64,000 nt of DNA. Origin: Tuctoria greenei (Eukaryota > Streptophyta > Magnoliopsida > Poales > Poaceae). The position numbers were made by a program, and so were the translations under genes. Under the pieces are notes generated by a model. That model had not been told where the DNA came from, did not search any database, and worked only from the letters and a program-made list of their open reading frames with translations. Each line of letters starts with the position of its first letter. Within the stretch, counting starts at the first letter, position 1. Where the stretch lies: positions 6,076,001-6,140,000 of the forward strand of contig JAYESD010000012.1 in NCBI GenBank assembly GCA_036927565.1. Direction: 5' to 3'. Below are positions 20,543 through 33,138 of the stretch, piece after piece.

Positions 20543-22449
20543 CTGTGGAAAAGATATTGGAACAATGAGAAGGTTTCCAACTCCCAAAAATTTTTAAAAC
20601 TGGAGTTGCAATTACAGTCTGTTCCAACTGACCTTCCTGTATAAATTGAAAATTTTCATACAGGAAACGTCAGAACCAGGTGTGGGGTTGAATACAAAAG
20701 TTGTATTACACTTTACAACCTTTCCAGATTGTACTGATACAGCTCCATGTGAGCTAGGGAATAGAATCTACACAGGTTTAAAGTAGACCCAAATGTTCTA
20801 GAAATTTTGACAGAACCTCCCCTGTATATGTGGTGATTTCCACAATTTATAAAGGTATATCATGACAATATTTTGAGGTAATGACAAAATAAACATTGTA
20901 TAACATCAATTTAGCAATCCAGTGGTAAAAGATTTCGGCCATGAAACATTTGTTACATAGGTATAGTGTGCTAATTCTAAACTATGTGCCAACTGTTCAA
21001 GTTCTGCCAAGTTTGCAACCATAGGAATTTTACACAGCTATACCAAGATTTAGGCCATGAGTACAACCAAGTTGATAGAGGACTTGCTAAGATTTCCAGA
21101 AATGTATATATATGACCATGTCACTATTCTGGATCAAAAGCTAGGGCTATCTAAACTTAACAGATGAACTGACTGTTGTTCAACAGCAGCCCTGCAGTCC
21201 ACTGTTTTGAGCTCGAAATTTGACTTGCCTCCAATTTGAATCACGAGAAACTCTAAATAACAAAACTGTAGATCTGCTTCTCCCCTTTTCAGATATATAT
21301 CACAATACGGCAGAAGGTTTTACTACAGTGAGTTATTACAAAATTACCGAGACTGGTGCAATGGTAGGGTTATCTGGAGTAATTTAAGCATACCCCAAAT
21401 TTCAACAGATTATCAAGCTTTTCTGCCTTGATGGTCAACAGAAAAGTTGTAGAGGTCTTCGAGAAATTTTCATCCATATAGCCTACCCCTATGTTTATTC
21501 CTAACTAACCAAGATTACAACCTGGCGAAGTTGAGCAAACTTTAGCCAGAAAGCAAGAATCTTGGTGCTAACCCAATTTCGAATGAAAACTCATTTTGCG
21601 GAGTCCAAACCTACCAGCACCTGATAGTCAGACTTTCCAAAATATAATGCATCCATTTTTGTCGTTGTTGGGGATGGTCAAGTATAAAAGTTGATACCGA
21701 TGGTACTACGTGCCTCACCAAAGAAAATTCTAACCAGTATTTCCGGATACGTTTTATAGGTCGTCCTAGTATCGTTAACTCGCAAACGTGTGCTACACGG
21801 GTCGCTACCGTAGTCAATGTTGCAAAAGACAAATAATCCCCTTTCACACCTTCACACCTCAAGGGTGGCACGGGGAAACATGACAGGCAGTCACAATAAT
21901 ATATACAAAAGTAATTGCATACGACTCTGGTGTGAGTCGCCCTCGAGCGATGTCATGTCTCGAGGTACATGGCCGTAATACGTCTATACAGCAAAGACCC
22001 CCGTACGAACAGGCTTATACACGCTCAGGCATACGTGTTTCACATGCTCCCATAGAATATGAATGATTCTAGAGAGGCCTACTATCGGGTTATACACCAC
22101 CCGACGGGGGCTCCCACTAACTTTGAAGCACGCTGAGGTACCGCGTGGCATAGATTCCCAGAAACATAGAAAGCTTCAGAGACTCCAATTAAAATTTTTG
22201 TGCCAGGCCACGAAAATACTTCCATGCTACCTCTCGCATGGTGAGCTTACCACAATTGATCCGCTTACGGTGGCATACCTTACCTCTTACCTGACGTCGG
22301 AGCATCGTTACAGAAATAATAACATATAAGTTAGTTTATCACCTTTATATCTTATACTAGTAATACTCCTATAAGGGCATATAGCTAATTCCTCACTCAA
22401 ATCCTAATTTTTGAAATTATGCTCTTTCAAGTACACTGTTCCCAATGAT
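20543..22449 (-). other. Leader of element 2 between primer site and extra ORF
   Basis: About 1.9 kb of AT-rich sequence without a convincing ORF. Given the acceptor-like CCACAG at its 3' end, much of it may be intron, but I could not pick a donor site with confidence. Confidence 0.5.
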
Positions 22450-22461
22450 GCTCTGATACCA
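22450..22461 (-). other. tRNA-iMet primer-binding site of element 2
   Basis: The minus strand reads TGGTATCAGAGC directly abutting the LTR end, a perfect 12-base match to the usual plant initiator-methionine tRNA primer site. Confidence 0.93.
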
Positions 22462-25400
22462 TGTCTGTGGGGACCGGAATCCCGACCGCCAAGGATCTCA
22501 TTGGGTGGTGTCGTGCGACGCGACACCCAACATTATACAAGAAAAGGACGAGAACAATTTACAATAACAAGTATTTATTTAAAAGCACAATGGAAGTTTT
22601 TAAAATACTAGCGGAAGGGAAAAGAATTATACATCATAGCTAGGCTCTCAGCACTAGCTATGCAAAAGCAATGTCATCCATGCGCTGGATACTTCGCACT
22701 AGCAACACACAATTCACGGCGGCATGCAGGGTTCCCACTCAGCTGTAAACCCTGGAGGGGGTGCAACCTCGTCATCAAACCCGTCATTAGTCGTATAATC
22801 TGCAAAAACTCATTAACTGCAAACGTGAGCATAAGGCTCAGCAAGACTAACCTGTCTCACTAGACATATGCAAGGTTGAACACTAAACATAGGGAAAGTA
22901 AGCATAAGGACTCGCCTACAAGTGGATCCTTATAGTCATGTTTTAATTAGCACAAGACATTCTTCAGGCATGGCACATCATAGACTCCACAATCAAACAA
23001 GAAACGCTTTGCCGATAATATGACGTGCACAAAGCACATAATGCTATTACAGGTAAAGTATGGGGAAACTGTAAACTTTTAATTGTACTATCTCTAAGCC
23101 AAACAAGGTTGTCCAAGCAATTTGTAAACCAATATATCATACTCTCCTGACTTCTTTAGTGTTTACTACGTCACAGCACAGTGAACAAGTGGTACTCTAT
23201 TACCGCGAGGGACGGTGATTGCAATCAGGACATACCCAGAACAACACGACACATACACACTTTCGGAAATGCCAGCAAGTACTTACAACAGTACCTACAT
23301 AACAATTCAGTACTAGTCATATATGGCCACCTTTCACTAAACACTCGAATGTTGAACCGGTCGATCTGTCACGAGCAGGAGGTCATTGCATGGGGCGTAC
23401 TCTGACGTGTCCACCAACTGATTTACACCTTGCTGCCCTCAACCCACGCCTATAAAACGGAACGGAATGCCTCAACAAATCAGTATCAAGCTACGTCAGT
23501 TTACTGGAGCCCATTCCTCTAGTATGTCGCCGGTACAATTCAAGCTTGTCCAGTAGGACCGCACACGAAATGGTCCTCAATTGAAACAAGCAGGGCTACA
23601 AACGTGAGACCATGTCTCACTGCATCCTACCCACTGCTCGGTCTCAATTTCATGTTCATAAGCCATTTTCTTATTCCAGAATCTCCCGTGTGACAAAATT
23701 CCTATCTCGCGAGTAGATTTCAACTAATCGACTTCTACCAAATTCCTATGAGCACAAGCATAGCAGTGTCTACTCAACGGGCTGTAGACCTACCCAAGAC
23801 TCCATAGGATTTGTTGGCAATGCAAGTGGATGTCAAACACCTTAAACGTAATGCACAATCATCTGAAGACGTAAGATGAAATAAAACTGCAAAACATTGT
23901 AAGGAACTTAAATGCAAACAGGGGCTTGCCTGAATGCGAGTCTGAGCCTATGTTAGTTTCTAGCAGCTGGACCTCCAAAGCTTCCGGCTGCTCCTTGATT
24001 TCAGCTACTACACGATATGCATATACTAGGTATGAATGATTTTGAAAATAATTAATATACTTGAGATAGTGTGAATATCCTAGGATAAATTAAGATAATT
24101 ATCTTAAATGGCTTTGGGACTTTTATGGTGGATACTAGTGACTATAGAGAAGACTCTTGTAAAGAACAGGAGATGATCAAGGAAGTTTGTTGTTCTTTAA
24201 AATTATGGTAAGCAACAATCTTCTCTAAATCTTGGTTGAAATTTTTAGAGACGTATCATGGCTACTAGGGTTTGTATCATATAGAGGGGGTCTCACTGAT
24301 TCTAGGAAAATTTGTTTCACCATTTTATAAGCCTCCTACAAGGAGAAATTGATTTTTCAAGTTTGGGTAAATTTCTGGAAATTGACTTTTTCCAATTATT
24401 CTCAATTTATAACTACATAGAGATTTGGAATATTGATCAACCCAGTATTTTAAGTCCAAATAGTTTGAAACTTTTACTGGAGATCAAGGGTATTAACAAT
24501 AGTGTTCTGACCAAAATTGGAAATTTTCCAATTAACCGAACTATGTAAATGAATTCTTTAAGCATTTTTTTGTCTGAATTATGGAGAAATTCTATGGCTT
24601 TTTATACAAATCCAAGTGCACCACTAGACAGTATTCTTCCTGCTGGTTCTAACAAAATTTATTGGGAATTTTTGGATAATTCTACTGGAAGCTATGGATT
24701 TTCTATGTTTGGATTGAATCTGGATTTATTTTTCTCTTGGAAAATTCAAATAAAGGGGCCGGTCGCACTTCATTTGACTCGGGCCAATCAGAACAGAGCC
24801 ACACCGGGAGCCACGGGGTTAACCCACGCTGTCACACCGGATCCTTGTCCACAACTGATCCCATGCAAGAGGGGTGTCGTTGACAGGTGGGACCCGCATC
24901 TTCGTCTACCTCTCGACGCGGCGGCGCCTCTCGCCGGAACCGCAGTGGTGCTTCGCTGGACTTAGGTGCATCGACCTCCTTTCATCCTCACTGTGACCGC
25001 TCAACCAGAAAATCGACCGCGCAAGCCGATGGTGGTGTCCAATCACGTCGGCGATGGCCGGAGACGGCGGCGCGACGGTGGCGGCGGAGCTAGGATTTCG
25101 GCCTTCGTTGGAAATGCTCGGAAATGGCTCAATAGGCTCGGGAAAAGGTCGGGAAGGTTCCTGGGAGCACCAGGAGGATGATTTGGGGGTCATATTGGGG
25201 GTACATCGCCGGCAAAGCTAAGCTCGACGGCGAGGTACGATTTTTCAACCGGCGGCCATGAAAACTCAAAATCCGACCTCGTCTCTTGATGTCTTCCTCT
25301 CAATTTTTGTGAGGTGATGCGCCTGGAGATCTAGGAGATAATACCTTATTGGATTGACAATTCATCGTACGTAGAAACAGAATTTAACCGGTAATCTATT

Positions 25401-26753
25401 GATATCGGTATGAACTGTTTTGGGGAAAACTTGAGATAAGGGAGCTAGGAAGCACGACAGTGGCTAAAACTTCACAAGAAGTATCTAGATACCTTTGCGT
25501 GCCTTATTACTTCAAGGAAGGAGATGGAAACGTGCTTGAAGTGGTCTGTCCTCTTGGAACAGAAAGTTCCCCTAGCGGCTTCACCCGCGAGCGCCGAGGA
25601 AACTTCAAAATACCGCACATATAAACAGGGAATCAAACAAAGGACTGGACGGGAAGGAAGAGCAACTAGTTAAGCCACCTTTTGTTGTTGGAAGAACCGC
25701 GATTCCTTGCTACGTGGGGCCGGCGCGTCAGGAACGGCGGCGGCGATGCGGTGCAGTGGTGGAAATGGAAAAACAGAGGCGAGCGTGTCGGTGTGTGTCC
25801 ACTTCGACCGGGGGAGAATTTATACAGCTCGGGGAGGAGTAGGAGGCACGCCATGAAGCAGGAAGACGAGCAGCTCTGTGGTGCCTTGCATGCGGCACGG
25901 TGTCGAGCAGGGGAGCGCCGGAAAAACGGCGTGCAGAGCAGCCCGAGCTTGTCCCACTGACTAGTGGGTCCCACAACTCTTATCCCTGCCCCTTCTTTGC
26001 AGACTTCAATTCCCTCACCAAACTTGGTCCAAAAATTCTAGATTTTTGTGGGGAGGCTCAAATAAATATCTGAAATTTGATTATGCAATTGGATTTCGAA
26101 TTGGAGCAAGTTCCAATTGAATTTCAAATTTGAATTTGAATTTGGATGAAATTCAATGGGGTCACTGATTTAAATAGCAAATGAGTTCCAAAAATTTTGA
26201 AACTATGAGAATAAATCAAGCAAGTAATGCTGACCATGATGGTGTGTCAAAATCTTGATGTTCAAATAAGCTGAACAGCATTCAAAATTTGAATTCCTAA
26301 TAGGGTCAGAATTTGCTAAGCGTCTCAAATAAAATAGCAAATGGAGTTCATAATTTATGAAACTTTGCAGGAAGTCTATTTGGAATATTAGCAAACCATA
26401 GAAAAATTTATGGCCTCTAAATTGAATAATTTTGACAGGGCCAAATATACAGTAGTATATTCAATTTGCAATTAATTTAAATATATGTTGGGTACTTCAT
26501 ATTAATTTGACCTAGGATCCCCCATTCAAATAATTCCAAACTTTGAAGAGAGGTCAAAAGAATTTATCTAATATTATTGGTGAAGTCCATTCCTCATGTT
26601 AATAAAATTTAAGCATGAGTGGAATAAAAGATTGGATGAGATCAAGTTCATGTATCCCACCATAAGTTCATGTGCATAACCATGATGGATCCACTATGGT
26701 TGATAATAAACTTGTAGCTGAACTTAATATGAAGGAAAAAGTGGGATTTTACA
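22462..26753 (-). repeat. 5' LTR of element 2 (4292 bp)
   Basis: The LTR runs from TGTCTGTGGGG next to the primer site to ATTTTACA, where similarity with the left LTR also ends. The length is extreme but known for Tekay/Del-like chromoviruses. No nested element was recognised inside it. Its GC-rich third (24840-25200 and 25680-25960) gives spurious ORFs. Confidence 0.85.
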
Positions 26754-26922
26754 AGAGTGCTATTAAAATTGCCTATAACCCCGTTGATCACTATAGGACA
26801 AAACACATAGACATCCGACATCACTTTTTGAGAGACGACTCAATAAATGGAGACATAACCATTTCCCAAGTCAACACTGAAAAACAACTAGCTGATATAT
26901 TTACCAAGCCACTTGATGAGTC
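26754..26922 (+). pseudogene. RNase H C-terminal fragment (copia)
   Basis: The frame reads SAIKIAYNPVDHYRTKHIDIRHHFLRD through EKQLADIFTKPLDE, nearly identical to 47386-47540 in the same window. Open reading starts by chance inside the preceding element 2 LTR. It fuses in frame to gag sequence at about 26920. Confidence 0.85.
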
Positions 26923-27972
26923 CTCATCCGAAGAGGAAGAGGAGATGGCTTGCATAGCCATCAAGAAGACAACCAAGAAATCCACCCTCTTCCCAACTAT
27001 TGGCGCAAGGAAGGACAACTACACATGTCTAATGGCGAAGGAAGGTAAAAGAAAGGTAACAACTAAATCTTCCTCCTCGCATTCTTACTCTAGTGATAGT
27101 GATGCTTATAGTGATAATGAAGATATGCTTGTTGGCTTAGATAAGAAAACTGCTGCAAAAATGAAATTCTTGATGGATAAACTTATTGATAAGGAGGAGC
27201 TTGTTGATCGCTAAGAAGATATGATCATCCTTCAAAAGTAGGAGTATCTTAAGATCAAAAAGCTCCTTGAACTTGAAAAGGAGCGAAGCAAGTCACTAGA
27301 GCTTGAGTTAGCTTCAAGCAAGGAAGCTTGCTTGAAGTTAAGCGAGTCAAATGTAATCATCAAGGATGAACTTGCTAACTTAACCAAAGTTAACAAGATC
27401 CTTGAGGTACAAGTTGAGTCACTCAAGAAAAGTGAACCTTCATCCTTTTCAAGCTCACCTTCTCAACAATTAAAATCTGAAACTACTATTATTTGTGCAT
27501 GTGCTAAAATTGACATTAACTTGAAGGATAAGTCGATCTTGACAAAGGGCAAGCATCCTTCCCATAGTGCATATTTGACAAGGAGAAGGTCAAGTATGCA
27601 CGTAGTGCATACTTGTCCACAAGACCTCCTAATGTCAAATATGGCATTGGGTATTCTTATGGTGAAAAGCAAAATGCTAGAAGCCACAAGAATAACAAGG
27701 AACACATTGCTTTTGTCAAGGGAAACTCCTCTCAAGCTAGAAAGCCTAATAATGTTGATAAGTACAAAAATTTTAACACATATGAACAACAACTATTGTT
27801 TAGAACCTTTGACACATCATATGTTCTCATGAAAAGTACTTTTGGTAGAGTTTATGCTAAACATATTGGGCCACGCCATGGGAACACCAAGTCTCATGTG
27901 TGGGTGCCCAAATCACTTGTAACTAACCTCAAAGGACCCAAGCAAACTTGGGTACCTAAAACCAAGGTGTAA
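26923..27972 (+). pseudogene. Gag C-terminal half of element 5
   Basis: It is homologous to the C-terminal half of the element 4 gag. Shared stretches are an acidic Ser/Glu run, TCLMAKEGKRKV, a coiled coil (ELANLTKVNKILEVQVESLKK), FDTSYVLMKSTFGRVYAKHIGP and the end WVPKSLVTNLKGPKQTWVPK. Stops at 27212-27214 (TAA) and 27239-27241 (TAG) fall where Gln is expected, and a frameshift lies near 27580. The N-terminal half, with the zinc knuckle, is missing because of the fusion to RNase H. Confidence 0.82.
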
Positions 27973-27988
27973 TTTGTTTTTGTAGGCC

Positions 27989-29132
27989 TGATGAGTAGGT
28001 TTAGGCCCGATCTTCCAAAAGGTATGTCGATTGGGGTGGAGAACTCGACGTTGATGATCCGCGACACTCGAGCGGTTCGAGTACCCCTGCAATCACTACA
28101 CCACGGCTCCGTTGGTTATCAACCGTGCTGCACGCACTTGACCTCGCCAAGAAGGCTAATCCCTGCAAGTGCAATCGAGAACACAAGCAAGAGCGTCGAA
28201 GACACGATCGGAAATCGCAAAGTTGGGGTCTCACAAACCGTAGAACGGCGATATTATTTATCTAAGCAAAACGCAATTCTTCATGGCGGCTACTATAGAG
28301 TATATATAGGTGTGAGGACGTCCAAGGGGGTGTTGGGGTCGTGACCTAACCCTAACACACGAAAATAATGGACTTAGACTTGATACAAGGCCCAATGGCC
28401 CAATACGGTGGCGCAGCACCCTGACAGATTCTGAACTTGATTTTGTTTCAATGATTCCCGTCGACGCAGAAGGAATTTTGACATGGTACCAGGGCCATTG
28501 GAAAGTTTATCCTCTTCCCTTTCCGTGCATATGTAGAACGTCCAAAACGGATTTCGTATGCGTCCTGGGCGTTCATTTTAGTGCGTACTGCTCCTGGACT
28601 CCGAGTTGGACACGATTTTGAGTTTGGCTCGGTTTCCATCTTCTTTGAACAAATTCTCTGGGCCTCCACGTCCCTAATACTTCCTCCAAGTACTCCTTGA
28701 ACCTCTCCATGGATCCTAATCATAATTAAATCATTAGGTAGCAATCTATGCTCAAAAACATATAAGGAAATATATAAGAACGAGCTCACCTCTGAAATTA
28801 ATTGTTGTGTATGAACTCTATTGATTGCATCTTGTATATTCAATGGAGTATTGTTTGTATCCATAGAAGTGATATTCTCATCATCCTCCCCTTCTTGAAT
28901 TGGAGTCATCCTCGACTTAAGTTTATCTCCTCTCATGTGTTGGTCCAAATGTGCAACGCCATCAAATCTTCTTGTATGCATGAATGGAGGAGGCCAAGGT
29001 GGTGGACAACATAGTGCGCCATCTTGATCTTGTCCATCAAATAAGAGTGCACATTCACTTGAGCCAGGATCCCAAACAAATAAACATTGTGTCATGTTTG
29101 TAGGTGCAATAATAATATGAATGATCTCATCA
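27989..29132 (-). repeat. 3' LTR of element 3 (1144 bp)
   Basis: Starts TGATGAGTAGG and ends GATCTCATCA; matches 31684-32830 at high identity. Part of a long minus-strand ORF extends into it from the internal region. Confidence 0.93.
28301..28308 (-). promoter_or_regulatory. TATA box in element 3 LTR
   Basis: TATATATA (context CCTATATATACTC on the minus strand), conserved at 31999-32006 in the other LTR. Confidence 0.55.
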
Positions 29133-30412
29133 TTCTCCCCTTCTTTATGACAAGCCGTCCTCGGCTTGCTCGTATGTCCAGGAAAAAGGATTGCTTTGGG
29201 GGTAGAATGAACACTGTCCATATTGCACAACCGCAACGAACAATGCTTCTTTTTTATTTGTTGTCCTTGCTGCAATAAAAAAATGCTAGAAAAACTTGAC
29301 AATACATTATTAGTGTTAGTGCATCCATTCATTTCACCATGTTGTGGCAGCATAAAAGGAGCTTGCACATTTGAACATATGTAAACTTTATGCACCATAA
29401 ATTCACCACTATCTTCATAGTTGCCTATAGCATGAAAAATATTTCTACTTAATAAAGGAAATTCAGATTGTGAAAATATTCTCCTCTCTACAATATTTAG
29501 ATCACAAAGAGTGTCAAATTCAATATAACCCAAAGTATTTAGAGAAGACAAAAATTTCAGCTCATCATTTTCAGTAGTATGAATTTCAGCACAAGTAGGT
29601 GAATCCAAAACACAATCATCTTGTACATTAACTTGTTTTTGCATAGGTATAATAGAGTTATCAGCACATAACTCTTTCTTAGCGCAACGATCAGCAGGAA
29701 AATCAACATGTGACAATGGTGTATAAATAAACGATTCTAATAGCTGCTCCTCGAAAATAGCATGATTGGTGGAAAAATTCAGAACATCAAAAAACTTCTC
29801 ACCTTCTGTATTTGTAGAATGTTTTGCCTTACCATTTTTAGCAGTGATTTTGAGTGCATTATGAGTTGATCCATCTAAAATTTCACAAGTGTTGTCAAAA
29901 GCCTCGTTCTCTTTTGCATCATCTATATTATTTTCTATATTGTCCTACAAAACGTTAGACACAAAAGGAGGTACAACAAGAAATTTCTTCTCAAATTGCT
30001 GAATTTCTTCTTTGCACATAGATACATTAGCAAAAGTTTCTCGCATAAGAATTTTCATTTCTTTCCATGTTCGAGGTTTTTCTAATTCATTTAAATTGTT
30101 CCACCAAGTTAATGCACAATCTACTAATGCACTTGCAACATTTCTAATCTTTCTCCTCTCACACATATGCCATTGTCCAAAAAAATTATCCACCTCTATT
30201 TCCCAAGTAATATATTCATCATAACCAAAACCATCATAAGAAGGAAGAGATGGGAGAATGTAATTACTTCTTATGGAAGGTGTTGTAAAGGTGGTCTGAA
30301 TGTCATGTGAAACCTTGGTTGATGTTTGATTTTTAGTGAGCAACTCCATCTCCGTCTTCATCATGTCCATCATCTCAGCATATAATGCATGATTCTTGCT
30401 TTTATCTGACAT
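28448..30412 (-). pseudogene. Gag-like ORF of element 3 that runs through the polypurine tract into the LTR
   Basis: From ATG 30412 the frame encodes a retrotransposon gag domain (LPSYDGFGYDEYITWEIEVDNFF, RRKIRNVASALVDCALTWW, KPRTWKEMKILMRETF). It is interrupted only by TAG at 29945-29947 (expected CAG) and then stays open for about 500 more codons. Those codons have no domain I recognise. The polypurine tract (29133-29147) is read as part of the protein, and the last 228 or so codons lie inside the 3' LTR, ending at 28448. The corresponding frame in the right LTR is also open. Confidence 0.7.
29133..29147 (-). other. Polypurine tract of element 3
   Basis: The minus strand reads AAAGAAGGGGAGAA immediately before the LTR start TGATGAGATC. 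Confidence 0.85.
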
Positions 30413-31671
30413 TGTTAGTAGCAAATAGAAGACAACAAAAAAATATGTTATCCCTATCAACTACAAAGGATAATGGAAAAGTGGAAGTGGAATCACACAC
30501 TCTCAAGCATCTTACCATGCTCTTACAAGTGTTCTTACCGACACAACAGGTGGTGTGGACGGTGAGATGAACCAATGAAGCGTGGGGTGATTGCAAAGGT
30601 ACCTGTTATGCTCAAGAGAAAGGTGGAGCTTGGATGGCACAATATGGTGGCTAATAAGCAGAAAATCGCTAACAGCTAAACAAAGTTGAATAAGTATTCA
30701 ATGTAGGAAATTGTTGCTGGTCAACCGAGTGCCCTAGAGCCTAGCACAACACAAGGAAGTATCAAGGCAAAAGAAAGACATAATGATATAGCCAACAAAA
30801 CAGCACAAAGTGGTGTAGGCCAATTGCTTTAATATGCGTGCTCTTCACTATTTTTTTTCTTTTTTGTATTATTTTTTTGATATTTTTTCTTTACTCAGGA
30901 GCACGAAGATATGAAGCACACAAATTTTCAGTTCAACTGGATGTAATATGCGGCCTATAGAAATCAAGAAGATTCTTTAAGATTCGTGCTGAAACTTCGG
31001 AGGCCGGATAGCCTATCTTCCGAGGGGAATTTGGGCAATCTAATTTCGCCGAACACGGATACGCTGCGGAAAATCAGATGCGAAATTTCGCGTAGATGAA
31101 TTTGAAAAAAAAATCGCCCGATTTCGAGTTCGTATGCGAAAGTTATGGCCGTTTTAAGGTAGGCTATCCAAGTTACGATTTTTTGGATGTTGATTCCAAC
31201 TCGGTTTGAGAACAGAACTCGCAATCGGATACGAAAACGATCGGGAATTCGCACAGCAACTAATGGGGTGGTGTGTGATGATTCAAGGATGAATGGCACA
31301 AAGATTTGTCACCTAATCTAGGGCTGGCGATGCAGGAGTTCACGCAAGGCGGCTAGCTAGGGCAAACCGATGAACGTGGCGGATCGGTTTGTTATTTAGG
31401 GATTGTGGAATAGGTGTGGAATAGCAAGAAAACAAGGACGAAACATGATAACTAGGACCCAAAAACCCAAAGCTAAACCAGCAACAAGACTCAACCACAC
31501 GAATGCAAACTCAACAATGCAAACTGAAAAACAAAACTGCAGGCACTATAGTCTGGGAAGCGGTAAAAACGATCTAATTTTTTTGTGGCTTTTCTGTGGA
31601 CTCTAGGTAAGAAACAAAATCGATCTAATGGAAGGAAGGAAAACAAAGATACCTCACGGGCAACCTGGAAA
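30413..31671 (-). other. 5' leader of element 3
   Basis: About 1.26 kb between primer site and gag-like ATG. It holds a T-rich stretch near 30850-30890 and no domain-bearing ORF. A 111-codon minus-strand frame at 30964-31299 has no recognisable motif and is probably chance. Confidence 0.55.
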
Positions 31672-31681
31672 TCTGATACCA
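31672..31681 (-). other. tRNA-iMet-type primer site of element 3
   Basis: The minus strand reads TGGTATCAGA then TTTCC, two bases from the LTR; the match to the initiator-methionine site covers ten bases. Confidence 0.75.
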
Positions 31682-31683
31682 AT

Positions 31684-32830
31684 TGATGAGTAAATTGATG
31701 AGTCCCGATCTTCCGAAAGGTATGTCGATTGGGGTGGAGAACTCGACGTTGATGATCCGCAGCACTCGAGCGGTTCGAGTACCCCTGCAATCACTACACC
31801 ACGGCTCCGTTGGTTATCAATCGTGCTGCACACGCTTGACCTCACCAAGAAGGCTAATCCCTGCAAGTGAAAAAGAGAACACGAGCAAGAGCGTCGAAGA
31901 CACGATCGGAAATTGCGAAGTTGGGGTCTCACAAACCGTAGAACAGCGATATTATTGATCTAAGCAAAACCCAATTGTTCATGGCGGCTACTATGGAGTA
32001 TATATAGGTGGGAGGACGTCCAAGGGGGTGTTGGGATCGTGACCTAACCCTAAAACACGAAAATAATGGACTTAGACTTGATACAAGGCCCAATGGCCCA
32101 ATACGGTGGCGCAGCACCCTGACAGATTCTGAACTCGATTTTGTTTCGATGATTCCCATCGACTCCGAAGGAATTTTGACATGGGACCAGTGCCATTGGA
32201 AATTTTATCCTCTCCCCTTTCCGTGCATATGTAGAACGTCGAAAACGGATTTCGTATGCGTCCTGGGCGTCCGTTTTAGTGCGTACTGCTCCTGGACTCC
32301 GAGTTGGACACGATTTTGAGTTTGGCTCGGTTTCCATCTTCTTTGAACAAATTCTCTGGTCCTCCACGTCCCTAATACTTCCTCCAAGTACTCCATGAAC
32401 CTCTCCATGGATACTAATCATAATTAAATCATTAGGTAGCAATCTATGCTCAAAAACATATAAGGAAATATATAAGAACAAGCTCACCTCTAAAATTAAT
32501 TGTTGTGTATGAACTCTATTGATTGCATCCTGTATATTCAATGGAGTATTGTTTGTATCCATAGAAGTGATGTTCTCATCATCCCACCCTTCTTGAATTG
32601 GAGTCGTCCTCGACTCAAGTTTATCTCCTCTCATGTGTTGGTCCAAATGTGCAACGCCATCAAATCTTCTTGTATGCATGAATGGAGGAGGCCAAGGTGG
32701 TGGACGACATAGTGCGCCATCTTGATCTTGTCCATCAAATAAGAGTGCACATTCACTTGAGCCAGGATCCCAAACAAATAAACATTGTGTTATGTTTGTA
32801 GGTGCAATAATAATATGCATGATCTCATCA
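31684..32830 (-). repeat. 5' LTR of element 3 (1147 bp)
   Basis: Pair of 27989-29132, starting TGATGAGTAAATTGATGAG and ending GATCTCATCA. Translating the shared 228-codon frame gives about 16 residue differences between the two LTRs, so they have diverged for some time. Confidence 0.92.
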
Positions 32831-32835
32831 AGGCC

Positions 32836-33138
32836 TACTCCTCCGGTGGAGCAAAATGGGTGCTAGATAGTGGATGCACCAACCACATGAATGGAGAAAG
32901 AAGGATGTTCGTTGAATATGAAGTAAATGAAGATCCAAGCGAAGGCATCTATTTTGGAGACAACAGTCAAGGAGGGGTGCTCGGTACCGACAGGCCTTGT
33001 AGCGCGTGCCAATCCGGGAAGCAAGTAGGAGCACCCCATCCCGTGAAGAACGTCATGACAACAACAAGACCGCTCGAGCTACTTCACATGGATCTATTTG
33101 GTCCAATTGCTTACATAAGCATCGGCGGTAACAAATAC
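32836..33138 (+). pseudogene. Protease/integrase fragment of element 5
   Basis: The fragment begins YSSGGAKWVLDSGCTNHMNGERRMF (protease active site DSG), passes to IYFGDNSQGGVLGT, then jumps to DRPCSACQSGKQVGAPHP (the integrase zinc-finger Cys pair) and GNKY. Compared with element 4, about 120 residues between these blocks are missing, an in-frame internal deletion near 32982. It is then cut by element 4. Confidence 0.85.

Larger units (their letters stand above)
12719..26753 (-). mobile_element. Element 2: Tekay/Del-like Ty3 chromovirus with a 4.3-kb LTR, minus strand
   Basis: The right LTR (22462-26753) is complete. The left LTR is present only as 12719-14628 because element 1 is inserted in it. 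The internal part carries a tRNA-iMet primer site, an extra ORF, gag, protease, RT, RNase H, integrase and a C-terminal chromodomain, then a polypurine tract. Long LTRs with a chromodomain fit the Tekay/Del lineage of chromoviruses. The right flank AGAGT (26754-26758) continues into copia RNase H sequence, so element 2 is itself inserted in a copia element; its left flank is outside the window. All coding parts are broken. Confidence 0.88.
27989..32830 (-). mobile_element. Element 3: complete non-autonomous LTR retrotransposon (4842 bp), minus strand
   Basis: Two LTRs (27989-29132 and 31684-32830) flank an internal region with a primer site, a gag-like ORF and a polypurine tract, but no protease, RT or integrase. 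The target duplication AGGCC is perfect (27984-27988 and 32831-32835). Joining the flanks restores the copia sequence seen uninterrupted in element 4 (TTTTTGTAGGC then TACTCCTCCGGTGG). It must have used another element's enzymes. Confidence 0.92.

Noticed and set aside
26672..26753. Possible N-terminal extension (MHNHDGSTMVDNKL...) of the copia protein
   Set aside because: It lies in the element 2 LTR and is open only by chance across the insertion junction.
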